Origin: Morella rubra
Taxonomy: Eukaryota; Streptophyta; Magnoliopsida; Fagales; Myricaceae
DNA length: 64,000 bases
Assembly (NCBI GenBank): GCA_003952965.2
Contig: CM025853.1
Coordinates: forward strand, 14,040,068 to 14,104,067
Direction: 5' to 3'
Position numbers and translations under genes: made by a program. This document shows, piece after piece, positions 45,396-57,499 of the stretch; the stretch's first letter is position 1, and the number at the start of each line of letters is the position of its first letter. Below the pieces are notes generated by a model, which was given only the letters and a program-made list of their open reading frames with translations, was not told where the DNA came from and did no database searches.

Positions 45396-47047
45396 GGACG
45401 ACGTCATGCCAGCGGAGGGAAACGTCTTCGGTGCGATTCATCAGTTCGAGCTGAGAGTAGTCCCGGTACACTAGCAGTGTCGGGTCCTTCACTTAGGGAT
45501 AGGAACGAATTACCGTCCCCTGACCACAGCCAGTCCAGTAGGCACCCAAAGTAGTTGTGCGTGTAAGTATCTTACCCCGTCAATCTTGATTAAATATTAT
45601 GACTTTTAAATTTCTATGCTTAACTGAATTTTAAATTTTTTGTTCTTCATTTGTAGCGACGTCCGGAATCAGACACGTTCGAGGTAGTACGCGTGGGATT
45701 GCCTTACTCAAGGCTCGCACCGGAGGAAAGCTGACTGTCCATATCCCTGATGGACGTACGGGCGGTGATGACAAGGCGTCCTCAATGCTCTCGAGTCATA
45801 TTGGTGCGCTCGTTCGACAACATGTCCCATTTGAGATGAGTAAGTGGAAGGAGGTCCCCGAAGAGGTTAAATCGTATGTGATGAACCGAGTGTTGGTAAG
45901 TATAATTTATTAAATTTTAATTGTTGAAACTTTTTTGCGTTTCTAACTGTTATATATGTTAAGGATGACTTCCAACTAGATTACGACCGAGCTGAGGATC
46001 GCATCACTGTGACGTCTACGATGAACACAGCGTACAGGACGCACAAAAATAGAATGTTCCAGCATTACTCGGTGTTCAATTCCAAAGAAGAGGCGTTAGA
46101 GCACCCGTATCCCGATATGAACAAGGAAGAATGGACTCGTGTCTGTGATTTATTCGCGAGCGAGGAATTTCAGGTTAAACATTTTTATTCCGTCCTGAAC
46201 ATTTATTTTATTTTATTATTAATTGTGGTAACAACTGTAAATGTACAATGCAGAGGAGGAGTGCAATCAACAAGGAGAATAGAGCTAAGCTGAAGATTGT
46301 ACACACATCGGGAGCGAGTAATAAATTTAAATTTTTATTATTTATTATTTAAATAAATGACTTAGGTATTTTAATATGCACGTTCTATATTTCTTTTGGT
46401 GTACAGAAAAATCCAGAATCTGATGAGATTAGTCCTGCGTTGCTTTATAAAAAGACGCATACTAATAAGGATGGCATGTGGACATCAGAAGATGCACGGA
46501 AAATTTTGTAAGTTGTAACATTAGATTTAATGATGCATTCGTGTGCGTTTATGTTTCATATGTGCTAGTTTTTATCTTCTTTTCTAATTTTGTAGGAAAA
46601 AATGGAGGCGTTACAGTTGCAGCACGAGTCAGAGGGAAAGTCATACACCGAAGTGGAGATCTTCGCTGAGGTGTTGGGGACGAAAGCGGGTTACGTGCGA
46701 GGTTTAGGCCGTTCAGTACGGTCTGTTGGATCATCTTCATCAGTATCGTCCGTTGATTTGTCCCGAGATTGGAGGAGGCCAGATTACAGATTGAGGAGAT
46801 GAGGGCTAGACAGTTGGAATATGAAGCGCTTCTTGTCAAACGGTCAGATATGGAGCAGACGATGCGAGAGCATCTACAGATGATGGAGGAGCAGCAACGG
46901 AAGAAAGACGAAGAGCTGATGCAGATGATGGCTGATGGAGGAGCAGCAAAGGACCCTAGTGGAACAACAAGAACGGAGGATGCAACTAATGGCGAGCAGA
47001 TGCGTGAGCAGCTGGTGGAGCAGATCAGACAGCTGCAATCTCGTTGA
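45396..47047 (+). CDS. Transposase_24 (TNPA-like) gene of the CACTA element, about six exons
   Basis: gt-ag exons are inferred at 45396-45560 (ATG 45406), 45657-45895, 45964-46173, 46254-46317, 46407-46507 and 46596-47047. Exon 2 reads RGIALLKARTGGKLTVHIPD and MSKWKEVPEEVKSYVMNRVL, and exon 3 FQLDYDRAEDRITVTSTMNT and NKEEWTRVCDLFASEEFQ. Later exons give NKDGMWTSEDARKIL and MEALQLQHESEGKSYTEVEI, the Transposase_24 (plant En/Spm) order. The tail is a Glu/Gln-rich coiled coil (REHLQMMEEQQRKKDEELMQ). Exons 2-5 are open. The last exon needs a frame change near 46770, and the exon 1 boundary is uncertain, so it may be slightly damaged. TNPA-type proteins bind subterminal repeats in En/Spm. Confidence 0.72.
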
Positions 47048-47229
47048 CACCCAAACGAAAATTTGGGTAGATTTATATATTTTTACTACTTTCTTAGTAC
47101 TTATCATTATGTATTTTATTTACTTTTAATAACGATTGCATATTTGTAGATATTTTATTATTTTATGAGCATTGAATATCTTTTATTTATATTATTTTAA
47201 AATTTTTAATTAAATTAATTCAAATAAAA

Positions 47230-47890
47230 GAAAACGTTCGAACGTATGAGTGGAAGTCCGAACGGTTCTTGGCATTGATAACGTGCGCACGCATAACAAT
47301 CCATCCGCACACATCACGTCAAATTAGTCCGTCCAAGATTCTTTTCGCGTGCAAACGATCTTTTATGTAGCAAATGTGCGCACGCTACAACAAAACGTTC
47401 GAACGTGTTCAACAAACAAGCGTCCGAACTTTATGCGTCATAGTTCGAATGGATTTTGAAGGATGACAAATAAATATTTCATCATAAATGAAACAACGTG
47501 TGGACGTCTTTACGCACGCGTCCGGACGTGATGTATGTACGTTCGGAAGATGTTGTATATCGTGCGCACAGATTGTAGATGACGAAATTCATTTCGTCAC
47601 CCTGGATGAACCATTCGCATGAATGTCCGAACGTATTGAGAGTACGTTCGCACAGCTCATGCAAACTGTACTAAGCATGACGATTTTCAATTTCGTCGCT
47701 ATGGCAAAAAAACGTTCGGACGGTTTGAAAACATCCGAACGGTTTCGAGTGACAGAACGTCAAAATCGTCACCAAAACTTTGGCTAACAAACAGAGTGAC
47801 AACTCGGTTTTGTCACCCAAAACATTAGGTGACGAATTTAGTACTTTGGGTGACAAAAAAATTTGTCACCCAAAGTCTTTTCTTGTAGTG
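47230..47890 (-). repeat. Right subterminal repeats and terminus of the CACTA element
   Basis: Many CGTTCGAACG, CGTCCGGACG and CGTTCGGACGG units lie in 47230-47740, then GTCACC/GGTGAC units and a near-palindrome GGGTGACAAAAAAATTTGTC close to the end. It finishes TCTTGTAGTG at 47890. Confidence 0.85.
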
Positions 47891-47893
47891 TTT

Positions 47894-48779
47894 CTCTATA
47901 CTTTTTCACCAAACTCCAATAATTTTTTTATTAAAAAATTACAACAAATCAACTTTTTCAACACATTTTTTTCAAACTCCATTAAAATTGAATATCTTTA
48001 AAACTTTTACTAATTTTTACACAAAAACCTATAAAACTCCAATCTATATAAATATTCACAATTCGATCAAAATCCTAAAAGTCTTACAATTTTTTATAAG
48101 AGGAACATCCCCTTGGAATCTGTGGAAATTTTTCCTCCTTTGTAGTGGTCGATCCAGCTCGGCCCATAAACACGCATGCTGCTGGATTTTTTAAAATTTT
48201 AAGGGTTTTTTTTTTCACTTTCAGAGTGGTTTTTTGTACTTTCTTAATTTAAGTTTTTAATTTTATTTGATTTTTTTTTTTTTGGTTTGATTTTTATTTT
48301 CTTTTAATGATTATTTGATGTAATTAATTTCTAATTTAATATTTTATTTTATTATACTGGTATTTTATAATTTTTCAATTGTATTTTTATAATTTTTTCA
48401 TGATGTCAGCCTCTATACAGACCACGCAGGCAGTTTCCGTCACCCAATTGATGGAAAGGGAAGTGGGGTGCCTATTTCACAGTGACGAAGTTAGATTTTG
48501 TGAAATGAACAAGCTTTATTCAACGAAGAAGCATAAAAGTACGAAAAGCACACAGATGCCTATCAGAACAACATTACGTACGTGTTGGTGCAGGCCAACA
48601 ATTCTTATTTGTATCGACACTTGGTAACTTCTTTTCATCCTTCTTGTTTTCTCTTCGCAGCTTCTTTGTGAGTTTCGGAAGAGCAAATGCTTAATTAGCA
48701 ACCTTAAAGATCATTAGAAATCATTGGGGGCTAAACCTCTCTACCACAAAGCCAGCTGAAAGGAATGCCGGGTGCTACT
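47894..48779. other. AT-rich spacer right of the CACTA element
   Basis: T- and A-rich sequence without recognised genes. The 82-residue frame at 48379-48627 has no known domain. The last part may be the 3' flank of desaturase copy B. Confidence 0.5.
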
Positions 48780-49501
48780 TCAGCTTTTGCCATACCTCTC
48801 AACTCTAGCCGTTCATCTTTTTACCTAATCCACAGACATAGTCTTGGGCTTCTCGTCCCTCGCTCGAAAGTCCAGTTAGCTTCTCCACGTTCCATTTGGC
48901 AACCAAATGTGTATATACTCCCCTTTAGTCCCTGGCCGTGTACACCCCAAGCCGAGAGGCAACACCTGTGAAGTGATCGAATAGATGTTCATCTTGGCCA
49001 TCGTACATTAAGTGGGCTGGCATTGCTATTTTCTTTCTCATCATCTTGGCGAAGGCGATAACGGTGTCACTCGGATCTAACTCGAAAAGTTTTCCCACTA
49101 TTTCAGTATAGGCAATTTCATGGCGCTTCTCATCCGCAACAATCGTGCCACATATTAGGGCAAGCTTTTCGTCCCCATACTTCATGGCGAGCCTGGCCGT
49201 ATTACCGTGGGAGATAAACGTTGCTCTTTCTTGAAATGACGTGTAGATTGTAAAGAGGTAAGGATTTGTTTCGCTGCTGATATCCAAGATAAAAAGATAA
49301 ATTAACTAGCTGATCAGTACGACTATTGACTTTAATACAGTACCCCTTATAGAATAGTCTAAAATTAATTTGATCAGTGCACGACGTATCAAAGAAGCGA
49401 AGATTTGAAGAATATCTAGACAAAACCTTTATGTAACATACTAGAGTTATATAGGTCATGACTTAATTAATATGCATTGACGTGAGATTTTCTCACCACA
49501 A
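48780..49501 (-). pseudogene. Stearoyl-ACP desaturase (FAB2/SAD family), last exon, copy B
   Basis: The minus-strand frame from about 49285 contains [53 protein letters not shown] (second iron-binding motif, about 49117-49131), [20 protein letters not shown] and [23 protein letters not shown] stop follows ARD (48925), yet similarity continues beyond it to [12 protein letters not shown] near 48790, so the frame is truncated. An AG acceptor near 49283 marks the exon start, and intron-like sequence continues to 49501. Upstream exons are missing because Gypsy sequence begins at 49502. It keeps the segment that copy A lost. Confidence 0.88.
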
Positions 49502-49572
49502 TGTCACGCCCCGAACGCTAGCTCATCGAGGCTAATGACAGCCGCGAGCATTCCCAACAAGGAACACTCCAG
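49502..49572 (-). mobile_element. Inverted end of a Gypsy (Tekay-like) LTR at the gap edge
   Basis: TGTCACGCCCCGAACGCTAG and what follows is the reverse complement of the LTR end at 62800-62874. The LTR therefore enters the gap in the minus orientation, opposite to the Gypsy sequence right of the gap. Confidence 0.8.
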
Positions 49573-50572
49573 NNNNNNNNNNNNNNNNNNNNNNNNNNNN
49601 NNNNNNNNNNNNNNNNNNNNNNNNNNNNNNNNNNNNNNNNNNNNNNNNNNNNNNNNNNNNNNNNNNNNNNNNNNNNNNNNNNNNNNNNNNNNNNNNNNNN
49701 NNNNNNNNNNNNNNNNNNNNNNNNNNNNNNNNNNNNNNNNNNNNNNNNNNNNNNNNNNNNNNNNNNNNNNNNNNNNNNNNNNNNNNNNNNNNNNNNNNNN
49801 NNNNNNNNNNNNNNNNNNNNNNNNNNNNNNNNNNNNNNNNNNNNNNNNNNNNNNNNNNNNNNNNNNNNNNNNNNNNNNNNNNNNNNNNNNNNNNNNNNNN
49901 NNNNNNNNNNNNNNNNNNNNNNNNNNNNNNNNNNNNNNNNNNNNNNNNNNNNNNNNNNNNNNNNNNNNNNNNNNNNNNNNNNNNNNNNNNNNNNNNNNNN
50001 NNNNNNNNNNNNNNNNNNNNNNNNNNNNNNNNNNNNNNNNNNNNNNNNNNNNNNNNNNNNNNNNNNNNNNNNNNNNNNNNNNNNNNNNNNNNNNNNNNNN
50101 NNNNNNNNNNNNNNNNNNNNNNNNNNNNNNNNNNNNNNNNNNNNNNNNNNNNNNNNNNNNNNNNNNNNNNNNNNNNNNNNNNNNNNNNNNNNNNNNNNNN
50201 NNNNNNNNNNNNNNNNNNNNNNNNNNNNNNNNNNNNNNNNNNNNNNNNNNNNNNNNNNNNNNNNNNNNNNNNNNNNNNNNNNNNNNNNNNNNNNNNNNNN
50301 NNNNNNNNNNNNNNNNNNNNNNNNNNNNNNNNNNNNNNNNNNNNNNNNNNNNNNNNNNNNNNNNNNNNNNNNNNNNNNNNNNNNNNNNNNNNNNNNNNNN
50401 NNNNNNNNNNNNNNNNNNNNNNNNNNNNNNNNNNNNNNNNNNNNNNNNNNNNNNNNNNNNNNNNNNNNNNNNNNNNNNNNNNNNNNNNNNNNNNNNNNNN
50501 NNNNNNNNNNNNNNNNNNNNNNNNNNNNNNNNNNNNNNNNNNNNNNNNNNNNNNNNNNNNNNNNNNNNNNNN
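49573..50572. other. Assembly gap, exactly 1,000 N
   Basis: A run of N of round length, so the true gap size is probably unknown. Frames crossing it are meaningless. Confidence 0.99.
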
Positions 50573-52269
50573 AGGAATATCAAATTGGAATTTTTTCGTC
50601 ACCTGAGCAAGATAAAAAATTTAGTAAGTTCGCATTGAGATTATTCCGTTTTTCAAGGAGCGAATGCCGCGGCTTTCACATAGCCTCTAACTCCGAATGT
50701 TAACATTAATGCAGGATGTAAAAGTGGATAAAGAATAGCAGGGAAATCACCCAGAACAATCTTTAGATAACAGTTTACCCATACATACCTCTCAGCTATT
50801 TTAGCAGAATACACACTAAGGGTTCAAATATTCTCAGATGCGGAATAGTTAGTGAATAGGACTTCGACTACATCGATGACTATTGAATTAATAAGTCGGA
50901 GTCCACATCCTCCCCTCTATCCAAACATCTGACGCTCGGAATATTCGCTAGAATTCGTGTGTCTTTCACTTACCCCATGCAAATTTAGTTCCGTCGTAGG
51001 TTATGATTTACTTAGACCATATATGCGTGGAGAATCGAACTGGCCCCACGACTGACCCCTAACGTAGTATCTTTGGCGAGATTACTTAGCCTGACACCAA
51101 GAGTGGACATGGCAACTAAGAGTTTCACCGAATGCCACCATTCAGTGAGGAGGTGAGGGGGCAGACACTGGGAGCGCCCCGATACATGTCCAAAGCCGAT
51201 ACATCGTGACATGAAACTTCAGGTAATTTACGGTGCCAAACACCCGAAGAGCACCATAGATGACTCGAGTTCGGCAGGAGTATACCATAACTCGAAGATA
51301 TCTGGAACGTCTTCAGGCTACCCATCATAAGTCTGTGCGAGACGACCAATGCCCTCTTGCAAGTACTGAGCAGTTCTCCCATGGTCACGTCTTTCTAGCA
51401 TACAAGGATCATTCCTTCCCTACCCCACATCTATTAGGGCAAATGGAGTCCTCCAATCTTGATCTCTGTACTGTCGCCGACCCTCTTGACCCGAGGTACT
51501 GCTCACCTCATCCGATTCCTCTTTCTAGGCGACCTGCCCAGTTCTTTCTATATCCTCCAACTCCGCGCGCTCTACAATACACTACCCTGACTTTGCACTA
51601 ATTGTAGCTCCCAATGGATATCCTGACCATTCAATTGATCCGAGACAAGGTCCCGGAGAATGGCCCGTTCCCTCATCGCAAAGCACTGACTCTACCGAGA
51701 TATACATAGCCGATGTCTTTCCTGTACGAAGATCATCGGTTACAGACGCCCAAGAGAGCTAACTTTGCCCGAGCCTTGTTAAGCCTAGCAGGTACTTTTA
51801 TGCTCAAGGTGTGGCTATCACTACTACTGAAGCAGACGTGGCGCAACAGGCTCGCAGTACTCGGCATGGGAAGAACATGCATCTTCAACGGAAGATTCTT
51901 GTGGACTTCGCTACTTCTTGTCCCATGGACAAACTCACTTCGGATCGCAAAAGCGGCCACGAGATGAGTCACCACCTTGTACTCAAGGTGCACGGTATGA
52001 CCATTTGAATCAGCTATTTCTGAGGTCCGATTTATGGAGTTTATGTTAAGGGTTTGCTTCCAGATCATCTAGTGCCAGACGAAAGGAGAGGAAAGGCTTA
52101 GAACCGTTTTGAGGAGGACGAACCTATCCCCGAATCCTTATGACAGCACGGATGATCTAGGCCACCTACTAATTGAAATCTGGCAGAAGTCACCTAACGT
52201 TGGCAGTATTGATGCAAGAGTTGAGGGTACATAGCGCGACGAGCCATATTACGACCAGCAAAAGAGGAA

Positions 52270-52730
52270 GGCTCCTCCCAAGCAGGTCACATCTCAGGTG
52301 CCTTGGAAGAAGAGTAAGCAGGGTTCATCTCAGGGACTGAATCGAGGGCATGGTGGAGCCTAGATTCCCGAAGGAAACCAATTCCCAATATGTAAAAAAT
52401 GTGGCAAGAAACATCTAGGGGAATGCCGACAAGGAGTGTGCTTTCAGTGTGGAAACCAGGTCACATTGCAAGAGACTGTAGGGTGACTGGTAATTCAATT
52501 CAAGCACCGCAACCCTCTCAACAAAATAGGGTAACTGGTAACTCAACCCAAGCACCTCAACCCTCCCAACAAAATAATTCAAGAAAGCCAGGTGGTCCAG
52601 TTCAAGCAAAGATGTACGCTCTTACCCCGAAGGATGCAGAGAATCAAACCAGAATCAATTACGAAGATAGCAATCGATTAAAGTTACTGCCTATGCCTCG
52701 CCAGAAGCCCCTATGTTCTATTTGATTCAA
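52270..52730 (+). pseudogene. Gypsy gag C-terminus with zinc knuckles (fossil)
   Basis: Recognisable pieces are KQVTSQVPWKKSKQGSSQ, CKKCGKKHLGEC and CFQCGN, the double zinc-finger tail of Tekay-type gag, then an Asn/Gln/Pro-rich linker with a tandemly repeated STQAPQPSQQN unit and KMYALTPKDAENQ. Short protease-like similarity follows near 52700-52780. It sits in the low-quality region and is broken. Confidence 0.65.
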
Positions 52731-52779
52731 TGGAGCACGCATACATTCATATTAGCTCAAGCATACCTAATAAGCAAGC

Positions 52780-55440
52780 CATTTAATTAACGTAACACAA
52801 CCGACCATAGAAAAACATGTCATGCTTAGTAAGTGTTGACACTACTGTCAGGAGAAATCAATAGTACCATTCGATTAGTGCGAGAAAGATTCTAATCCCT
52901 ATCACAATAGCAAAGTTAGAGAGCCGCAAAAATGCAGCTATATCAACTAGATAAGGTAATGGAAAATGGCGGAATTCGACGAATATCTATAGCATGGAAG
53001 TTAGCCGTTAACGGCAACGCCAGGTGCTAGGTATAACAGTGTTATGAGAAAAGATGGTCGTTTTTCCATCCAAACGGGGAAAGACACCGGAATTTGTTGT
53101 TTTGTAAGAAGTATACATGAAGAAAAGAAATGCGAGCGCTAAAAGACCGCGCTTTATATTCTGTCCAAACAAGCAAGAACAATTTGTTGCTAATGCGACC
53201 GGACCAAATTATAGGTTATTTTTTTTCCGATACATTCCACTTTAGTGAAATAATAAAAGCCCGGGAGGCTCACAGTAGAGCCATAACCGTCCCCGGTAGT
53301 GAATGATATTTGCTCCACACTACAAATTCCAGCTAAACCATTACACGAGGTTTACCCCCAGATAGAGAAGTGGAGTTCGACATCGAGTTGGAACTAGGGA
53401 CAACTCCAATTTCTAAAGCACCGAGTTAGTAGTGCGTGCCCATGGCATCATCAGCCACAAAAAGCTGAAGGAATTGAAAAAGACTTTTCGAACTGGAGGT
53501 ATATTGGAAAAAGGGTTCATTCTTCATCCGTGTGCAAGACCTACATACACCTAATCTCTTATGGTCGTTCTTCGTTAAGCAGAGGAATAAATGCACAGGT
53601 AGACCTTTGGACGTTTGTATTTTGCCTGCAAAGATCAACAATTCATCGTGACAACCTATGCCGGCAGCCTTATTCATGTTTCTAATTCCTCATTAGCCAA
53701 ACGTGGACTATCCCACGGTGCATACAGTTTTCTTAAGAACCAGGATACCCAAAACCCGTTACCATTCTATTACATCCGACCTATCATATCTCCAACAAAA
53801 ATATGCACCTTTTCGTTTCAGGTTCCCAGAGAGAACATTTCTCGAACCGATATCATCTGTGCGCTGCGAAATCTTTTTGCGTAGATCAGAGTATCACGCC
53901 GAGCCATTGGTGGACACCCTCTATCTGCCGATACATAGCAGTTGAACTGTTACCGACATTATACACGAAATTCGCATTTAAAAGTCGTGACACCGCACCC
54001 TACATTGCTTCCTACTCCTGCCACATCTTGCGTTCGCCTGGATTGCCTTTTGATATTTTAACGACTCCCATCAAATAACCAATGTTCCTATCCCCCAAGC
54101 CATGCTCGCCTTTTGAGGCCGCAGACTTGTTTGTATTTGTTTAATGAAATTTGACTTAAAGGAAATTATGTGTCTCCGAGTCCTATTCCATAGACTAAGT
54201 TGCCAAGCCTTAGCACCCATAAGCTTTCCGTGATGTCTCTGACTTTGCTTAAGATCCCATACCTGGTATGCTTTAACTCTCGAAACAAGGAAGACCATTA
54301 CCCACATACTAAGCAACCATAACAAAACTCTCTTACAACCCTACGCTTCGCCATTATTCACACAGAAGTTACTTTGTTAAGTTCCGTAACATTTTCAGAG
54401 TGTGCAAATTTTTGCTGGCCCTCCAGAAATTAATCTGGAACCTAAGGATACCGAAATTTCTCATTCGGACGTCAGCTTCGAGAAGTAGATTGGTGCACCT
54501 AAAGGAAGTGGCTTCGACGCCACCATGCTAAGCGCAGACGAGGTGAAGAACTTCAACTATGCCTGAGTCCCTTGGACCACTCACTCCACAGGATAGAAAA
54601 TCCCAACCACGGTTGGCCTTCCGTCCCTACAGCAACCATCCGCGAAAGCCAAAGCTCACATCCCCCCCATGTAAACCCACCTGCACCTGCGGCTACGTGA
54701 TGTAACACCTTTCGTGCTTCCTGGGAGTGTAATTTATATTTTTATTAGAGATCCCACAAAAGTGACTTGAAGCAAATTTAAGCTTATGTTCCCTGCGTTA
54801 ACACATATGCCGTTCAATTTCCCACCGATAGACAATCGGAACTTGTAGCGTAGAGTGTGAGCGCCTTCATCCTCACCTTCACCAAATTCTAGGTCTTTTT
54901 TTTTTCCCCTTTGCGCGTGTGTCTCTCTGTGGCCTTCTCCCGACGACCGCTCCTGTTTAGACCGTACAGTGTGGAAACGAAGCAAGATGCTTCAGCATTT
55001 AATTTGAGACCAAACTGATCCACTCATTATGATAAAGCACCGATTCCTTTTCCTTCCTTCAGAATAGGACTGCCTAACCAATTGACCGCGCCAGTTTCTA
55101 CCATCCCTGCGCGTGCTCGATATGTGGAGTAGCAAAAACGAGCCTAGCTCCGTCCAAACTACTCTTCTCCAAGGAAAATTCGCACATACCCGGCCATCAA
55201 GCAAGAAATCTTAATTAATCCATGTACCCACTATAAGTTCCATCCGGCTTTTGGCTGCATAGTGTCTCAGGGCGTTTCCCTCGTACAACGATAGAAAAGG
55301 TTTGTAAGGTAATGAAATAAGGGTTACTATTGCACTCATAGCAAGTAATTGATAGTGTTTATATTGCCCATAGACAAATAGTACCATAGTTTCTTGTTCG
55401 ACGTCGTGGCGGCCTACATCCTCAGCTCTTACTTCTTATT
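52780..55440 (+). other. Unreadable Gypsy interior
   Basis: By position this should hold protease and reverse transcriptase, but I find no RT active-site motif or other domain on either strand. Small frames lack resemblance to anything. Degradation or poor consensus are both possible. Confidence 0.45.
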
Positions 55441-55449
55441 TAAGCTCTT

Positions 55450-56985
55450 CTACGATCCTATCATTTGCAATTCCATCCTCCTCTTATCTTGACTAATCCT
55501 TTCTTTACTCAATCTTCTCATTCCAATCGTCCTCCTTATACAATTAATTTGTTTGTTGAACCCATCTTGTTTGTAAATTATTTGAAGTCATTCCCAATAT
55601 ATAATTGCTCCAATAGCTCCCACCCTTTTTACATCCTGATCTGTCGATTTTGACGATCGCTTCCTTATTCCTCTATGAGCCTTTTTTATATTATGCATAC
55701 GTTAAGTCTCTTGCCACCCCTTTTTCTTATCCGTGCTGTCTCTCCTAACCTCGTTCTAACCTTCGTCTGCCTGGCCGCGTGTGCCCCTACAACGGGTCCC
55801 TATCGCTGAAACGAATTACCTTCTCTTGGTAACTATGTCCCATACACTGCCTTATCTTTATTTTAACTGCCCATTTCATCTCTCCCTCCCATCGCCATGT
55901 TTATATATCCCTTGTCCCTTCCTTCCCTTTTTTCGTGTCTTATGAATTCTAGCGCGTGCTCGCTCGCGAACTTTTCTCTCGGTCAAAGGCCAACCAGGAA
56001 TCATAACCATACACAGTTCTTGCGACTAACCCCTTTTCAAATGTATTTGATTAATACAATCGCAGGTCCGTACAAAAATTTGTATCTCTCCAACATCTCA
56101 ATTTCTTTCCTACAAACAGGTTCATCAATTTCCTCCCCCCTCCTTTCCCTTCTTAACACCTAAATTGCTTGCCGTGCCATTTAACACTCCTCCGATCCCT
56201 TCCTCCAGTTATCGCTTCCACTATACTAATTCTGCTATATTTATTCTTTACCACTAGCATCTACCAATCCATGATTTCTGTCCTACCCAATGTAGCTTCC
56301 CCTACCCACCCCTCTGTACAAAGGCACAAACCATCTCTGCTTGCTCCCCACTCTTTTTAGCCGCCGACACTGCTCACTAATACAAATCGCATGAGTCTGC
56401 CAGTCTTCGAATCCCTCCTGGTCTCAATTTCGCTCTCCATTATCTCTCTCCCTCCACTCTCTACCATCTCTCCTCTGCGTCTACATTCTCTCAGTCCTCC
56501 GCAGTCATCTCCAAATAGACCAACCGTCTACTTCCTCTTTCACTGTGACTTTCCGCCTACCTTTCCTCTCACCCCTCTCTCCTCCTCTATCTCCCTCTCC
56601 TTCAATTTGCTTTGACTTTTTTAATCCCCAATCACTTCAATACCTTCATCAATTTAGCTCAATATCCCTCCTCACAAACTAAACTCTTCTTCCCTCTATT
56701 CTTTCTCTTTCCCTCTTTGCAATCCCTATCGTTTTCTCCCTCATCTCCTCCCCTCATCCTCTCCTCCTTCTACCTCCTCATCACTTCCACTCTTCATCTC
56801 CCCACAAATCTCCTCTCTCTCTCCCACTTCCTCCTCCTCTCCTCTTCCCTTCTTCCCTTTACTTCTGTCCTCCTTCCTTCACCATTCCCACTTTCATCAA
56901 ATCCAATAAACCCACGACCTTTTCTCCTTTTCACTATGCTTCATCCCATCCTATCCCAACACAAAAACCCTAAACGGCGCTGAGC
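55450..56985 (+). other. 1.5-kb pyrimidine-rich, G-poor tract
   Basis: The plus strand is dominated by C and T with very little G, giving a series of Ser/Pro/Leu frames (for example 55897-56163, 56391-56615, 56612-56983) that look like composition artefacts. It begins and ends fairly sharply within the Gypsy interior. Confidence 0.8.
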
Positions 56986-57499
56986 ACCTTAATCATACTC
57001 CAATTCCCCGAAAACTTTTGAACAAACAGATAAACAGAATTAAGAGCCCAATTTTCCATAGGGAAACTCCCGCTCCGACCACCACCCCGTCCATCAAAAA
57101 AACAATGATCACCACGAATTCAACCCGCTGATTTGAGACGCTACCAACCCAACCTGTCACTTGTGTCTGTACGATTTGTGATAGAAATATGTTGGAGGCC
57201 TGCATCTACCATGGAAGATGCGCTTATCACTTTGGCACCCCGTAAACACACAGGTTTGTGTGCGTGCGAGCGAGACAGGGCTCTTCTGCAAAACCTACGC
57301 CTAGAAGGATTAATGGATCGTCGTGTTGATTGGCGATCGGCGGGCCCAAGTGCCAAGAATTATAAGATGATGGGAAAAGAAAGCCCTGAATTTGGATAAG
57401 ATGGGTTGTACATTACTGTAGCAGAGTTTGTTGGCCAGGGACAGGAACTCAAGGATTTGATCCTAGCAGAGGCTCACACTACACCTTATACTATTCACC

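Larger units (their letters stand above)
33344..47890 (+). mobile_element. CACTA (En/Spm) DNA transposon, 14.5 kb, nearly complete structure
   Basis: The left end CACTGCAAGAATTATAG and the inverted right end CACTACAAGAAAAGAC are CACTA termini. The 3-bp flanks are TTT on both sides (33341-33343 and 47891-47893), the expected target duplication. GTGAC/GTCACC subterminal repeats lie inside both ends. In plus-strand order it carries a small coiled-coil frame, a putative plant transposon protein gene, a TNP2-type transposase and a Transposase_24 (TNPA-like) gene. TNP2 is broken, so the copy is probably non-autonomous. Confidence 0.93.

Noticed and set aside
48379-48627. An 82-codon frame as a small gene near desaturase copy B
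   Set aside because: No homology recognised, no splice or promoter context, and composition like the surrounding AT-rich DNA.
49504-50638. Three frames of about 360 codons spanning the N run
   Set aside because: They consist almost wholly of unknown residues from the 1,000-N gap and have no biological meaning.
55897-56983. A chain of plus-strand Ser/Pro/Leu-rich frames with apparent hydrophobic segments
   Set aside because: They come from the G-poor pyrimidine tract, where stop codons other than TAA are rare by composition. No domain or consistent start is present.
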